Of a DNA stretch of 21,563 nt, positions 7,730 through 15,078 are shown in pieces. Source of the DNA: CAYNYF01 sp964401385 (GTDB lineage Bacteria > Planctomycetota > Phycisphaerae > SM23-33); assembly GCA_964401385.1 (NCBI GenBank), contig CAYNYF010000079.1, positions 1 through 21,563 of the forward strand. The letters run 5' to 3'. Each line of letters begins with the position of its first letter. The stretch's first letter is position 1. Position numbers and translations under genes: made by a program. The notes under the pieces are model-generated. The model was not told where the DNA came from and made no database searches. It worked only from the letters and a program-made list of their open reading frames with translations.

Positions 7730-7797
7730 CCTCGGCGGCGCTCCGGCTGGGTCGCGGCCACGACGGCCGCGCCCACGCCAGGATAATAGCTGTAGAC

Positions 7798-7821
7798 TGG
7801 GTTGCGCGGCAACCCACCTTT
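7798..7821. repeat. Small hairpin repeat (GGTGGGTTGC family), copy 2, inverted
   Basis: TGGGTTGC (7798-7805), loop GCG, GCAACCCA (7809-7816), then CCTTTT. It is the reverse complement of the element at 122-146 apart from the loop. GCGGCAACCCACCTTT at 8005-8020 is a third, partial copy in the same orientation. Confidence 0.8.
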
Positions 7822-7921
7822 TGTGTTGAACCGCGAAGGCTAGTCCGTCGAGGCTGACGCTTCGGCTGGGAAGGCCGGACAGCGCGAACGACAGCAAGGC
7901 CTCGCCGGGGATGCAGCCAAC

Positions 7922-7997
7922 GTAGGGCGGGCCTACCGGCCACCGGCCCGCCGCAGGAAAGATGGCGACCTTCCGCGGGGCCGTAGCCCCGCCCTAC
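7922..7997. repeat. Inverted-repeat element with 15-bp arms (GTAGGGCGGGGCTAC family)
   Basis: GTAGGGCGGGCCTAC (7922-7936) and GTAGCCCCGCCCTAC (7983-7997) are inverted copies with one mismatch, separated by 46 bases. The right arm is identical to the core of the tandem repeat at 1-15 and 69-83. The pair could form a long stem or represent two insertions of one short dispersed repeat. No protein is encoded. Confidence 0.75.
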
Positions 7998-8099
7998 CAA
8001 CTGTGCGGCAACCCACCTTTCCGGAGCTGCGCCGCCCCAGCGCCCGGAAAGAATCGCGCTCGGGCGCGGGCCGAATCCGGTAGAATGGGCGGCTTCGTC

Positions 8100-9476
8100 A
8101 TGCCCCCAGCGGCCGAGGAGACAACCCGACAAACCGGAGGCGACTCACCGTCCGTCCGCCGCGGCCAGAAGCTGTTGCTGACCGAAACGATCTTCGCCCG
8201 GGCCGTGGGCACGACCCTCGGCGGGGTGTTCCTGACCGCCCTGGTCCGCAGCCTGGGTGGGGGCGCGCTGGAGGTGGGCGTGACCCTGGCCGCCGGACAC
8301 ATCGGCGCCCTGGGCATGCTCCTGGCCAACCCCGTGCTGAACCACATCGGCAGCCGCAGGAAGTTCTGCCTGATCACGCTGGGGGCGGTGCGGTCTCTGC
8401 GCATGGTGATCGCGGCCCTGCCGCTGCTGCTGTACCTGGGGCTGGACCGCGGCTCGCTGCTCTGGCCGATGGTGGCCTGCGTGCTGGTGTCAGCGTTTTT
8501 CGGCATGTCGGCGGAGATCTCCCGGCGAAGCTGGATTTCCGACCTGGTGGGCCCGGCCGAGCGCGGCAAGTTTTTCGGGCGGCGGGTGATGATCGCCACC
8601 ATCACCACCCTTCTGATTTGTCTGGGCGGGGGATGGTTCCTGGACCGGTTTTTCGCCGCTCCGGCCGACAGGCTGCCGGGGCTGTCGATCCTGATCGGCT
8701 TCGGCGGGCTGATGGGCTGGATGGGCTGGTCGCTGCTGCTGCGGACGCCGGAGCCGCCGCTTTCGCTGCCGCGGCGGCGGACCGGCTTCGCCCGGTCGCT
8801 GGCGCTGCCGTGGCTTCGGCCCCGGTTTCGCCCGCTGCTGATCGTGGGCACCGCCAGCGCCCTGGCCACGGGCGTCTGCGGCGGCTTTTTCAACCTGTAC
8901 ATGCTCCACCACCTGGGGATGAAGGTCTTCTGGATCGCGGGCGTGGACATGGTCGGCCAGTTGGTCGCGCTTGCCGGGGCCCCCTTCTACGGGGCCTGGG
9001 CCGACCGTTCCGGGGCGAGGCGGGTGCTGGCCGTGTCCATGCTGGTCAAGGGCGTCTTCCCCGCGCTGTGGATCCTGGTCTCGCCGGGCGTCTGGCCGCT
9101 GGCCTTTGCGGTGGTGCTGCTGCGGACGTTCAACTCGGCCGGGCAGATCTGCTGGCTGCGGCTCTCGCTGAACCTTTCCCCCGCGCGGAATCAGGTGGCG
9201 TTCCTGGCGATGCACCAGGCCCTGATGGGCGCCGGCTCGGCCGTGGGCGCGCTGGTGGGCGGGACGACGGCCATGCTGCTGGAGCCGGTCGACCTGGGAA
9301 GCGTGTGCGGGATCAGCATCGTTCCGCTGCACGTGCTGTTCGCGACCTCGGCCGTGCTGCGGCTGTCCAGCGTGGTCCTGGTGCGGCTCATCCGCGAGCC
9401 GCGGCGGACGCTGCGCCCGGCCGCGGAAAGTCGGCTTCCCCGCCCGAGCGAATGGCCTAACGGGCGGGAGGATTGA
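8100..9476 (+). CDS. Major facilitator superfamily transporter
   Basis: This is a predicted inner-membrane permease of 458 residues with about twelve hydrophobic segments in two halves. After the first hairpin, LANPVLNHIGSRRKF is the MFS loop 2-3 motif in degenerate form. WISDLVGPAERGKFFGRRV resembles a loop found in a subgroup of MFS proteins. The second half has the matching loop FYGAWADRSGARRVLAVS. The substrate is unknown. The start is uncertain: ATG at 8100 (MPPAAEET) and ATG at 8085 are both in frame, and neither has a strong ribosome site. The frame extends to 7962, but that part is repeat-derived. A TAGAAT -10-like box lies at 8081-8086, which would give a very short leader for 8100. 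The 3' end overlaps the convergent DUF2723 gene by 20 bp. Confidence 0.9.
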   Translation: MPPAAEETTRQTGGDSPSVRRGQKLLLTETIFARAVGTTLGGVFLTALVRSLGGGALEVGVTLAAGHIGALGMLLANPVLNHIGSRRKFCLITLGAVRSLRMVIAALPLLLYLGLDRGSLLWPMVACVLVSAFFGMSAEISRRSWISDLVGPAERGKFFGRRVMIATITTLLICLGGGWFLDRFFAAPADRLPGLSILIGFGGLMGWMGWSLLLRTPEPPLSLPRRRTGFARSLALPWLRPRFRPLLIVGTASALATGVCGGFFNLYMLHHLGMKVFWIAGVDMVGQLVALAGAPFYGAWADRSGARRVLAVSMLVKGVFPALWILVSPGVWPLAFAVVLLRTFNSAGQICWLRLSLNLSPARNQVAFLAMHQALMGAGSAVGALVGGTTAMLLEPVDLGSVCGISIVPLHVLFATSAVLRLSSVVLVRLIREPRRTLRPAAESRLPRPSEWPNGRED

Positions 9477-11004
9477 CCCGGTACAGCACGCCGCTGCGCC
9501 GCGGCGCCACGAAAGGCTCAATCGCCTCCGGGCAGTACCGCCGCCGCCTGGAGACCACAAACATCTCCAGCTTCTCCCGCCGGGCCCTCTCCCAGAAGGC
9601 CGGCGGGTCGCGCTTGATGTCGCCCAGCAGGCCCAGGTTCGGCCCGCCAACCAGACGCACGCTCCCCCCGCCCCGCTCCACCTCGCCCACCCAGCGAAGG
9701 GGCCAATACGAGGTGGTGTCGGCGAAGAGGATGGCTTCGGGCGAGGTCGCCTGGAGCTGGTCGATGGCGGTCCGGGCGAACCGCCCGGCGGAGTCCTCGT
9801 TGTGCTTCCACGGGGAAAGCCAGTATCGGGCGTGGTCGCGGAAGGGCAGCGCTCGATCGGTCCCCGGCAGCGGCACCTTCAGGGCCCCCACCACGGACGG
9901 GCCGACGGCGCAGACGACCGGGCCGACGGCCAGCGACGCCATGGCCGCGATCTTCAGCCAGCGCCGCCCGGCCGGCCAAAGGCTCGACAGCCCCACGCCG
10001 GCCAGCACGGCAACCATCAGGTAGAACGGCACGAAGAACATGAACTGGTCGGGCACTCTGTAGCGGATGGCAAAGACGAAGTGGACGGCCAGGATGTAGC
10101 CCAGCGCCGCCGCCAGGGTTCCCCCCGCCAGCCGTCGCAGCCGCCACAGCCCCACCGCCGCCAAGGGCAGGGCCAGGTTGGGCAGATTGTAGATGACGTA
10201 CCCAAAGCCGTGCGCCGCCGCCCGCAGCGATCCGCCCAGGACGCTCCTTTGCCAGCTCTGCCCGAACAGCACCGAGCGGACCGCCCCGCCCAGGCCGACG
10301 CGGCCCGCCTCCCCCGCCGCCAGCGCCAGCAGCAGCGACGCACCGGCGCACCAGGCGAGGACGAACAGCGGGACCGACCACCATCGCAGATGCCGCCGGC
10401 CCGCCAGGGCGACCACGGTCAGCCCGTAGGCCGGCAGCGCCAGCAGCGCCAGGTTGTGCACGCTGAAGCCCAGCCCGTTGAGCAGGCCCAGCAGCACGAC
10501 CATGGAGATTCGCGGCCGGCGGACCAGCGCCACCAGCGCCAGCAGCTCCCCGGTCATCAGGGCCGCCAGCAGCATGTGAGATTCGGTGATGGTGGCAAGC
10601 CACCAGACGGTGTGGGCCAGGGCGAAGGCGGCGCCGGCGAAATAAGCGGCGGCCGGAACCGCAGGCGCCAGCCGGCGTACCAAAACAGTGAGGTTGGCCA
10701 CGGCCACCGCGCCGGCAAGGGCCGAGACCGCGTTGAGCCGCCAAACGACCGGTCCCAGCGGGAACATCTCGGCCAGCCGGCCCAGAACGATCAGAAGCGG
10801 GTGGGCCAGGGCCAACCCCAGGTAGCCTCTCAGGTCCAGGATGTGCATCCGCCACTGGAAGGTGCCGCTGTCCTGCCACGCCGGCCCGCGCTGGGCGGTC
10901 AGCAGGTACAGCACCGCCGATGCCAGCAGCACTGCCAGCCACAGCCGTTTTCCTGATGGCTCGGACGCGTCTTGACGATATGGCAGTTGAGCGGAATCCG
11001 CCAT
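9457..11004 (-). CDS. DUF2723-family multi-pass membrane protein, GT-C glycosyltransferase-like
   Basis: The 515-residue protein has an N-terminal helix (LWLAVLLASAVLYLLT) followed by the DUF2723 signature: QDSGTF with Asp45, then AHPLLIVLGRL with His68-Pro69, then PLGPVVWRLN. About nine or ten more helices follow. A soluble domain of ~120 residues (from about 390) ends at RVNPPAR. DUF2723 proteins share the fold and first-loop acidic residue of polyprenyl-phosphate-dependent GT-C transferases, so transfer of a sugar from a lipid donor outside the membrane is a reasonable inference; substrate and acceptor are unknown. The ATG at 11004 is chosen because residues encoded upstream in the same frame are not protein-like. 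There is no clear ribosome site, and an ACTATA box 7-15 bases upstream suggests a very short leader. It is divergent from the UbiA-family gene. Confidence 0.87.
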   Translation of the reverse strand: MADSAQLPYRQDASEPSGKRLWLAVLLASAVLYLLTAQRGPAWQDSGTFQWRMHILDLRGYLGLALAHPLLIVLGRLAEMFPLGPVVWRLNAVSALAGAVAVANLTVLVRRLAPAVPAAAYFAGAAFALAHTVWWLATITESHMLLAALMTGELLALVALVRRPRISMVVLLGLLNGLGFSVHNLALLALPAYGLTVVALAGRRHLRWWSVPLFVLAWCAGASLLLALAAGEAGRVGLGGAVRSVLFGQSWQRSVLGGSLRAAAHGFGYVIYNLPNLALPLAAVGLWRLRRLAGGTLAAALGYILAVHFVFAIRYRVPDQFMFFVPFYLMVAVLAGVGLSSLWPAGRRWLKIAAMASLAVGPVVCAVGPSVVGALKVPLPGTDRALPFRDHARYWLSPWKHNEDSAGRFARTAIDQLQATSPEAILFADTTSYWPLRWVGEVERGGGSVRLVGGPNLGLLGDIKRDPPAFWERARREKLEMFVVSRRRRYCPEAIEPFVAPRRSGVLYRVNPPAR

Positions 11005-11125
11005 GGGTCTAACGTATAGTATCGGCCCGGAGGCATAAACTCTCGCCACAATCCGGACCGGCGCCGCATCCGCGCACGCTCGCGGGCGCCGCATCCGGCC
11101 GCAGGCGAGAAGGCCCGAAACAGCT
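11005..11125. promoter_or_regulatory. Divergent promoter region between DUF2723 and UbiA-family genes
   Basis: The 121-bp gap separates two divergently transcribed envelope genes. The nearly palindromic AACGTATAGTATC (11011-11023) offers a -10-like box in both directions: TATAGT on plus, ACTATA/TACTAT on minus. No -35 at proper spacing was found on either strand, so the assignment is tentative. Confidence 0.35.
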
Positions 11126-12157
11126 ATGGCAGGCGAACCGGAAAGCTCGAACGGCCGCCCATCCCGACGGGCGGTCCCAACGCCCACGCCCCGTGCGGCG
11201 CGGACCCAGCCGGGCGGCACGCCGGCGGCGCTGCTGGAGGCCCTCCGCGTCCCCCACTGGGTGAAGAACATCCTGGTGCTGGCGGCGCTGGCGTTCAGCG
11301 GTCGGTGGGTGTATCCGGCCTCCTGGGCGATGGCGCTGTGGGCGCTGGCGGCCTTCTGCCTGCTGAGCAGCGCCATTTACCTGATCAACGACATCGCCGA
11401 TCGCCGCTCCGACCGCACTCACCCGGTCAAGTCCCTCCGGCCGGTGGCGTCGGGGAGGCTGCCGGTGAGCACGGCGGCCGCGGCGGCGGTCGTGCTGCTG
11501 GCGGCGGGCGCCGCAATCGTCATTTACATGAGCCGGCGACTGCACAATCCCGCCCTGCCGCTGGAGGGGCTGGGGCTGCCGCTGTGGGCGGGCGCGTACG
11601 TGCTGATCAACCTGGCCTACAGCCTGGGCTTGAAGGGCCGGCCCATCCTGGACGTGCTGATTATCGCCTTCGGCTTCGTGCTGCGGGCGATGGCGGGGGC
11701 GGCGGCCATCGCCGTGGTCATCAGCCCCTGGCTGGTCGTCTGCACCCTCATGCTGTGCCTGTTCATCGCCTTGGCCAAGCGCCGCAGCGAGATCGTCTCG
11801 CTGGGCCGGGCCGCCGCCGCCACCCGCCGCGTGCACGGATTCTACACGGCGGGCAACCTCGAGCACATGCTGGCGGTCTCGGCCGGGCTGGCGATCGTGA
11901 CCTACAGCCTGTACTGCCTGGCCCCGCAGACCGTCCAGCGCGTCGGCTCGGCCCACCTGATCTGGACGATCCCGCTGGTGGTGTACGGCATGTTCCGCTA
12001 CTACTGCCTCACCCTCGGCAGCGCCGGCGAGGACCCCATCAAGCTGCTCCTCCGCGACAAGGCGATCTGGGTGGTGGGCGCGATCTGGCTGGCGTGCGTG
12101 ATCGTGGTGCTGCGGTGGGGAGGCAGCGGCGCCGTCCGTGACCTGCTGCTGCAATGA
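11126..12157 (+). CDS. UbiA-family prenyltransferase, decaprenyl-phosphate phosphoribosyltransferase-like
   Basis: The family member Rv3806c transfers 5-phosphoribose from PRPP to decaprenyl phosphate, the first step toward lipid-linked arabinose in mycobacteria. This 343-residue protein has the characteristic pattern. LRVPHWVKNILVLAAL precedes NDIADRRSDRTHP at 88-100, with the metal/diphosphate residues N88, D92 and D96, followed by KSLRPVASG. The second motif is YSLGLKGRPILDV at 165-177, followed by GFVLRAMAG. The segment SPWLVVCTLMLCLFIALAKRRSE and the late GEDPIKLLLRDK are typical of this branch and not of menaquinone or heme UbiA enzymes. About nine helices are predicted, after a ~30-residue Pro/Arg-rich N-terminus. 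The ATG at 11126 has AGAAGG about 12 bases upstream. It lies divergent to the GT-C-like DUF2723 gene; no DprE1/DprE2 or phosphatase homologue is nearby. Confidence 0.9.
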   Translation: MAGEPESSNGRPSRRAVPTPTPRAARTQPGGTPAALLEALRVPHWVKNILVLAALAFSGRWVYPASWAMALWALAAFCLLSSAIYLINDIADRRSDRTHPVKSLRPVASGRLPVSTAAAAAVVLLAAGAAIVIYMSRRLHNPALPLEGLGLPLWAGAYVLINLAYSLGLKGRPILDVLIIAFGFVLRAMAGAAAIAVVISPWLVVCTLMLCLFIALAKRRSEIVSLGRAAAATRRVHGFYTAGNLEHMLAVSAGLAIVTYSLYCLAPQTVQRVGSAHLIWTIPLVVYGMFRYYCLTLGSAGEDPIKLLLRDKAIWVVGAIWLACVIVVLRWGGSGAVRDLLLQ

Positions 12158-12220
12158 GCCGCCCCGCCGGGTTCCCGCGGCCGGCGTTTCCAGCCGATCC
12201 GCTCCGCCGCCCGTCCGAAA

Positions 12221-14908
12221 CTACGGCCGCAATTGCTTGGAAACCTCTTCGGCCGCCTGCAACAGCCCCAGACGCCAGTCCTGAACCTGCTTGGACGAGA
12301 CGCCCACGGGCTGCCACCGCCGGCGGTCGAACCGGGGCACGGCCGCGTCGGCCGACAGGCGGATCTCGGTGAGCACCTTCTCCAGTTGCTGGCTCTGCCC
12401 CCGCCGGGCCTTGGACAGCTTGAGCAGCGCCTCGCAGCGCTTGGCCAGGGCGTAGTCCTGCATACCACAGCCCAGTTGCAGCAGGCCCAGGGTAGGCTCG
12501 AAGCCTCCCCGGCTCGTCGGAACCAGCAGGCTCTGCCCGTCAAACCAAAAGGCATTGAACAGCGGCATGGGAGAGAAGATCTGCTGGAGGTACACGCCGT
12601 CGGCGCCGATTCCCCAACTGTAGAAGCCGCAGGTGTACACGTCGCCGTACCGGACCAACACGGCCAGCGTCTTATCCGGCCCGCTCCGCCTGAACTCGTC
12701 GCCCAGCCCGCCGAGCCCATTGTGATTGGGCGTGCAGATCAGCGTGTCCAGGGCCTTGAACAGCTCGGCCCGCTCTGCGGCCGGCGCGGCCGCCAGCGAG
12801 GTAGCCCGGGTGGAAATCGCCGGCCTGCCCCCCGCCTTTCGGGCCAGCGAGACCAGCTTGGTCGCCTGGGCCCCCCCGCCGCCGGCGCTGGCGACGTGCA
12901 GTGCGTAGTTGCCGAGCCTGCCCTTATCCGCCCATTCGTTGCTCACCTGCACCAGGTTTACAACGGCGCTGGTATGCAGGGCCGTGCCGGGCTGGATCTG
13001 GGCGGCTTGCAGCAGGCGGATGGCATCCTGGAGGTCCACCAGCGCCTTGCCCGGACGCGTCGGACGCGGGTACACCCGCAACGCCCGGATCATCCGGTCG
13101 GGCGCGGCCGTCGACACCGACGAGAGCGACGGGCCCGGAACCACGCCGGCGTTCAGCCCGGCCGCGAACAACTGGCGGAGGATGTCGCGCGTCAACTGCC
13201 CGCGGCGCTCAGCGGGCAAGGCCAACGCCAGCGAGCGATACACGGCGTACACGTCCCCGTCCGCCAGCACGCCGAACGTCCGCCCGCCGCCATCGCCCGC
13301 CGCCGCCGCTATCTGGTAGACCCTCAGCTCCACCGGCAGCTTGGCCGAGGTCTTGCCCTGCGTGAGACGGAGCGTGCCCTGGTAGGCGCCCGCCCGGGCG
13401 CGCTGCGGCACCGCCACCTGAACCAGGAACCAGTACACCCCGCGGGCCTTGGCCGAGCGAAACCGCCGCGCCGGCAGGAAAGGCTGCCAGTAGACACAGC
13501 CGCCTTCCACCAGCGGCAGCCGCTCCAGCGCGTACACCCGCAGGGCCCCGCCGGGAATGGCCCCCACGCCGACGCCGCGCAGGCTCTCGAAGCTCACCTG
13601 GAGCGACGCCGCGTCCTTGCACGGCACCGCCACCAGCGCCGCCGTGGCGACCATGCCGGGCGCCGCGGCGAGCTTGAGCGTACCGCCGCGATGCTCGGCG
13701 GTCGGGGCGTACTCGCGGCCGAACCACTCGTCCGCCGGCGGCAGGAAGATCATCATGCCCGCCCTGGCCTCGTCTTCAGTGGGCGGCACGCCGCACTGCG
13801 GATGGTCCTGCCGGGCCAGCACGAACTGCCGCCGGTACCGCTTCAGGTCCTGCTCCACCCGCTGGACGTAGTTTCGCATCGCCTGCTGCCGGGCCCGCGG
13901 CGCCACGACCAACGCGGCGATCTGGCAGTTGCCCAGTTCCACGGAGTTGCTGCCCGGCTTGAGCGGGAACTCCAGCCTGGTCAGAACTTCCGGCACGAAG
14001 GACTGCTGGAACCATTCGCTCGTCCACGGCTGATCCCGCCCGCGCAGCAGCCCGGCCGGCGAGAGCATCTCCGCCGGCGAGAGCCGCCGGTGCAGCAGCG
14101 TGCGGTTGTTGACCCTGACGGCGTACTCCAGCACCGCCGAGTACACTGAGCCGTAGCGCGTCAGCCATGCACAGGCCACGCCGGCTCCGCCGGGGCTTTC
14201 CAGCGTCAGCGTTTCCTGCGTCCTGTAGCCCGGGCGGCGGCCGGCGAAGTCGCCCCCCAGCGGGTCCGGATAGGCCAGCGAGAACCCAAAGATCTTGACC
14301 GTTCCGCTCCAGGCGATGCCGGTGCCTTGGGAATCGGCGTGTTCAAACCCGGGCCACAATGCCTGACCCGGCGGCCCGAAGTCCAGCAGCACCGCCCCCG
14401 CCGGCGGCCGGGCGGGCCCGGCGAGCCGGACGTTGTCGATGACGACCGATTCCCTCCCCGTGTTCCTGATCCGCAAGGCGGTGGGCTTCCCCGGCCAGGG
14501 CCCGCGGTAGGTCCGCCCGGCCAGGCCCAGCGGCAGCGCCAGCGTGTCGTTGCCGGGCCGGACGTGCCCGGCTTGAGAGAGCATCCCCGCCAGGGTCAGC
14601 TCAAGCGAGGCCAGCACCGGCTGGACTTCGAAGGTGTCGATCTTCAGCCAGCCGACCTCGTCCATGAAATTGGCCGGGATCGTCACCGTGACGGACGCGC
14701 CCGGGGCCAGCTCCAGGGCGCTTGCCCCCTGCGTCACCGCGTCGGCGCCGGTCGCCCGCGTGACCCGACCGGAGGTCTTCAGGCCCGCGGTCCCCTCCAG
14801 GCCGTGCAGGAGCTTCTCGCCGGCCGGTGCCGATCCGCCGGCCAGGGCGAGCACCACCGCCGCCAGCCGGCACCCCAGCACGCGGCGGGATCGGTCAACA
14901 GTAGTCAT
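12221..14908 (-). CDS. Secreted GH123/DUF4091-like protein
   Basis: This large exported protein of 895 residues has a signal peptide: RSRR, then LAAVVLALAGG, with likely cleavage after SAPA near residue 29. Residues ~35-150 look like a beta-rich carbohydrate-binding-type domain (GASALELAPGASVTVTIP). The middle holds VYWFLVQVAVPQRARAGAYQGTLRL around residue 490, the pattern at the N-terminal domain of GH123 enzymes. Near residues 745-825 are DKTLAVLVRYGDVYTCGFYSWGIGADG and an ALAKRCEALLKL helix region like DUF4091 proteins. GH123 enzymes are beta-N-acetylgalactosaminidases using an Asp-Glu pair; I could not identify that pair, so activity is uncertain. The ATG at 14908 has GGGAGG nine bases upstream, which decides the start over the longer open frame to 15091. 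It converges on the UbiA-family gene with 63 bp between stops. Confidence 0.8.
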   Translation of the reverse strand: MTTVDRSRRVLGCRLAAVVLALAGGSAPAGEKLLHGLEGTAGLKTSGRVTRATGADAVTQGASALELAPGASVTVTIPANFMDEVGWLKIDTFEVQPVLASLELTLAGMLSQAGHVRPGNDTLALPLGLAGRTYRGPWPGKPTALRIRNTGRESVVIDNVRLAGPARPPAGAVLLDFGPPGQALWPGFEHADSQGTGIAWSGTVKIFGFSLAYPDPLGGDFAGRRPGYRTQETLTLESPGGAGVACAWLTRYGSVYSAVLEYAVRVNNRTLLHRRLSPAEMLSPAGLLRGRDQPWTSEWFQQSFVPEVLTRLEFPLKPGSNSVELGNCQIAALVVAPRARQQAMRNYVQRVEQDLKRYRRQFVLARQDHPQCGVPPTEDEARAGMMIFLPPADEWFGREYAPTAEHRGGTLKLAAAPGMVATAALVAVPCKDAASLQVSFESLRGVGVGAIPGGALRVYALERLPLVEGGCVYWQPFLPARRFRSAKARGVYWFLVQVAVPQRARAGAYQGTLRLTQGKTSAKLPVELRVYQIAAAAGDGGGRTFGVLADGDVYAVYRSLALALPAERRGQLTRDILRQLFAAGLNAGVVPGPSLSSVSTAAPDRMIRALRVYPRPTRPGKALVDLQDAIRLLQAAQIQPGTALHTSAVVNLVQVSNEWADKGRLGNYALHVASAGGGGAQATKLVSLARKAGGRPAISTRATSLAAAPAAERAELFKALDTLICTPNHNGLGGLGDEFRRSGPDKTLAVLVRYGDVYTCGFYSWGIGADGVYLQQIFSPMPLFNAFWFDGQSLLVPTSRGGFEPTLGLLQLGCGMQDYALAKRCEALLKLSKARRGQSQQLEKVLTEIRLSADAAVPRFDRRRWQPVGVSSKQVQDWRLGLLQAAEEVSKQLRP

Positions 14909-15055
14909 GGCATCAGGCCTCCCGCGGCCCCGGCGACATCCATCCGGCAACCAATCATCATGCCCGGCCCGGGCGCGGGCAACCGGAAAAATGGCGTTGC
15001 CGCGGATCCGCCCGCGCCGGCAAAAAAGCTTAGAGCAAAAGCCGGCTACTCTTCG

Positions 15056-15061
15056 TATAAT
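15056..15061 (+). promoter_or_regulatory. Consensus -10 box upstream of the TPR protein gene
   Basis: A perfect TATAAT lies 18 bases before the ATG at 15079, within the 170-bp divergent gap 14909-15078. At 17-bp spacing the upstream hexamer is GAGCAA, a poor -35, so an extended or activator-assisted promoter is possible. The rest of the gap shows an A-rich tract (15022-15027) but no other clear site. Confidence 0.5.
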
Positions 15062-15078
15062 AACTTGAGGCCCTAGTG

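Larger units (their letters stand above)
7730..8099. other. Repeat-rich intergenic region between divergent genes
   Basis: No gene is supported in this ~370-bp gap, although frames stay open by chance in GC-rich DNA. It contains the hairpin repeat at 7798-7821, an inverted GTAGGGCGGG pair at 7922-7997 and a partial hairpin-repeat copy at 8005-8020. A TAGAAT box at 8081-8086 could be a -10 for the MFS gene, and TATTAT on the minus strand near 7780-7790 could serve the methyltransferase unit. Neither has a convincing -35. Confidence 0.7.

Noticed and set aside
7962..8084. N-terminal extension of the MFS frame
   Set aside because: It is encoded by the GTAGCCCC and GGCAACCCACC repeats and is not membrane- or domain-like.
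6960..8132. N-terminal extension of the isomerase-like frame to 8132
   Set aside because: The extension covers the methyltransferase in another frame and the repeats. The TGATG start at 6959 with AAGGA explains the gene.
12233..14149. 638-residue plus-strand open frame
   Set aside because: It is opposite the GH123-like gene, is Arg/Gln/Pro-rich and has no recognisable motif or ribosome site.
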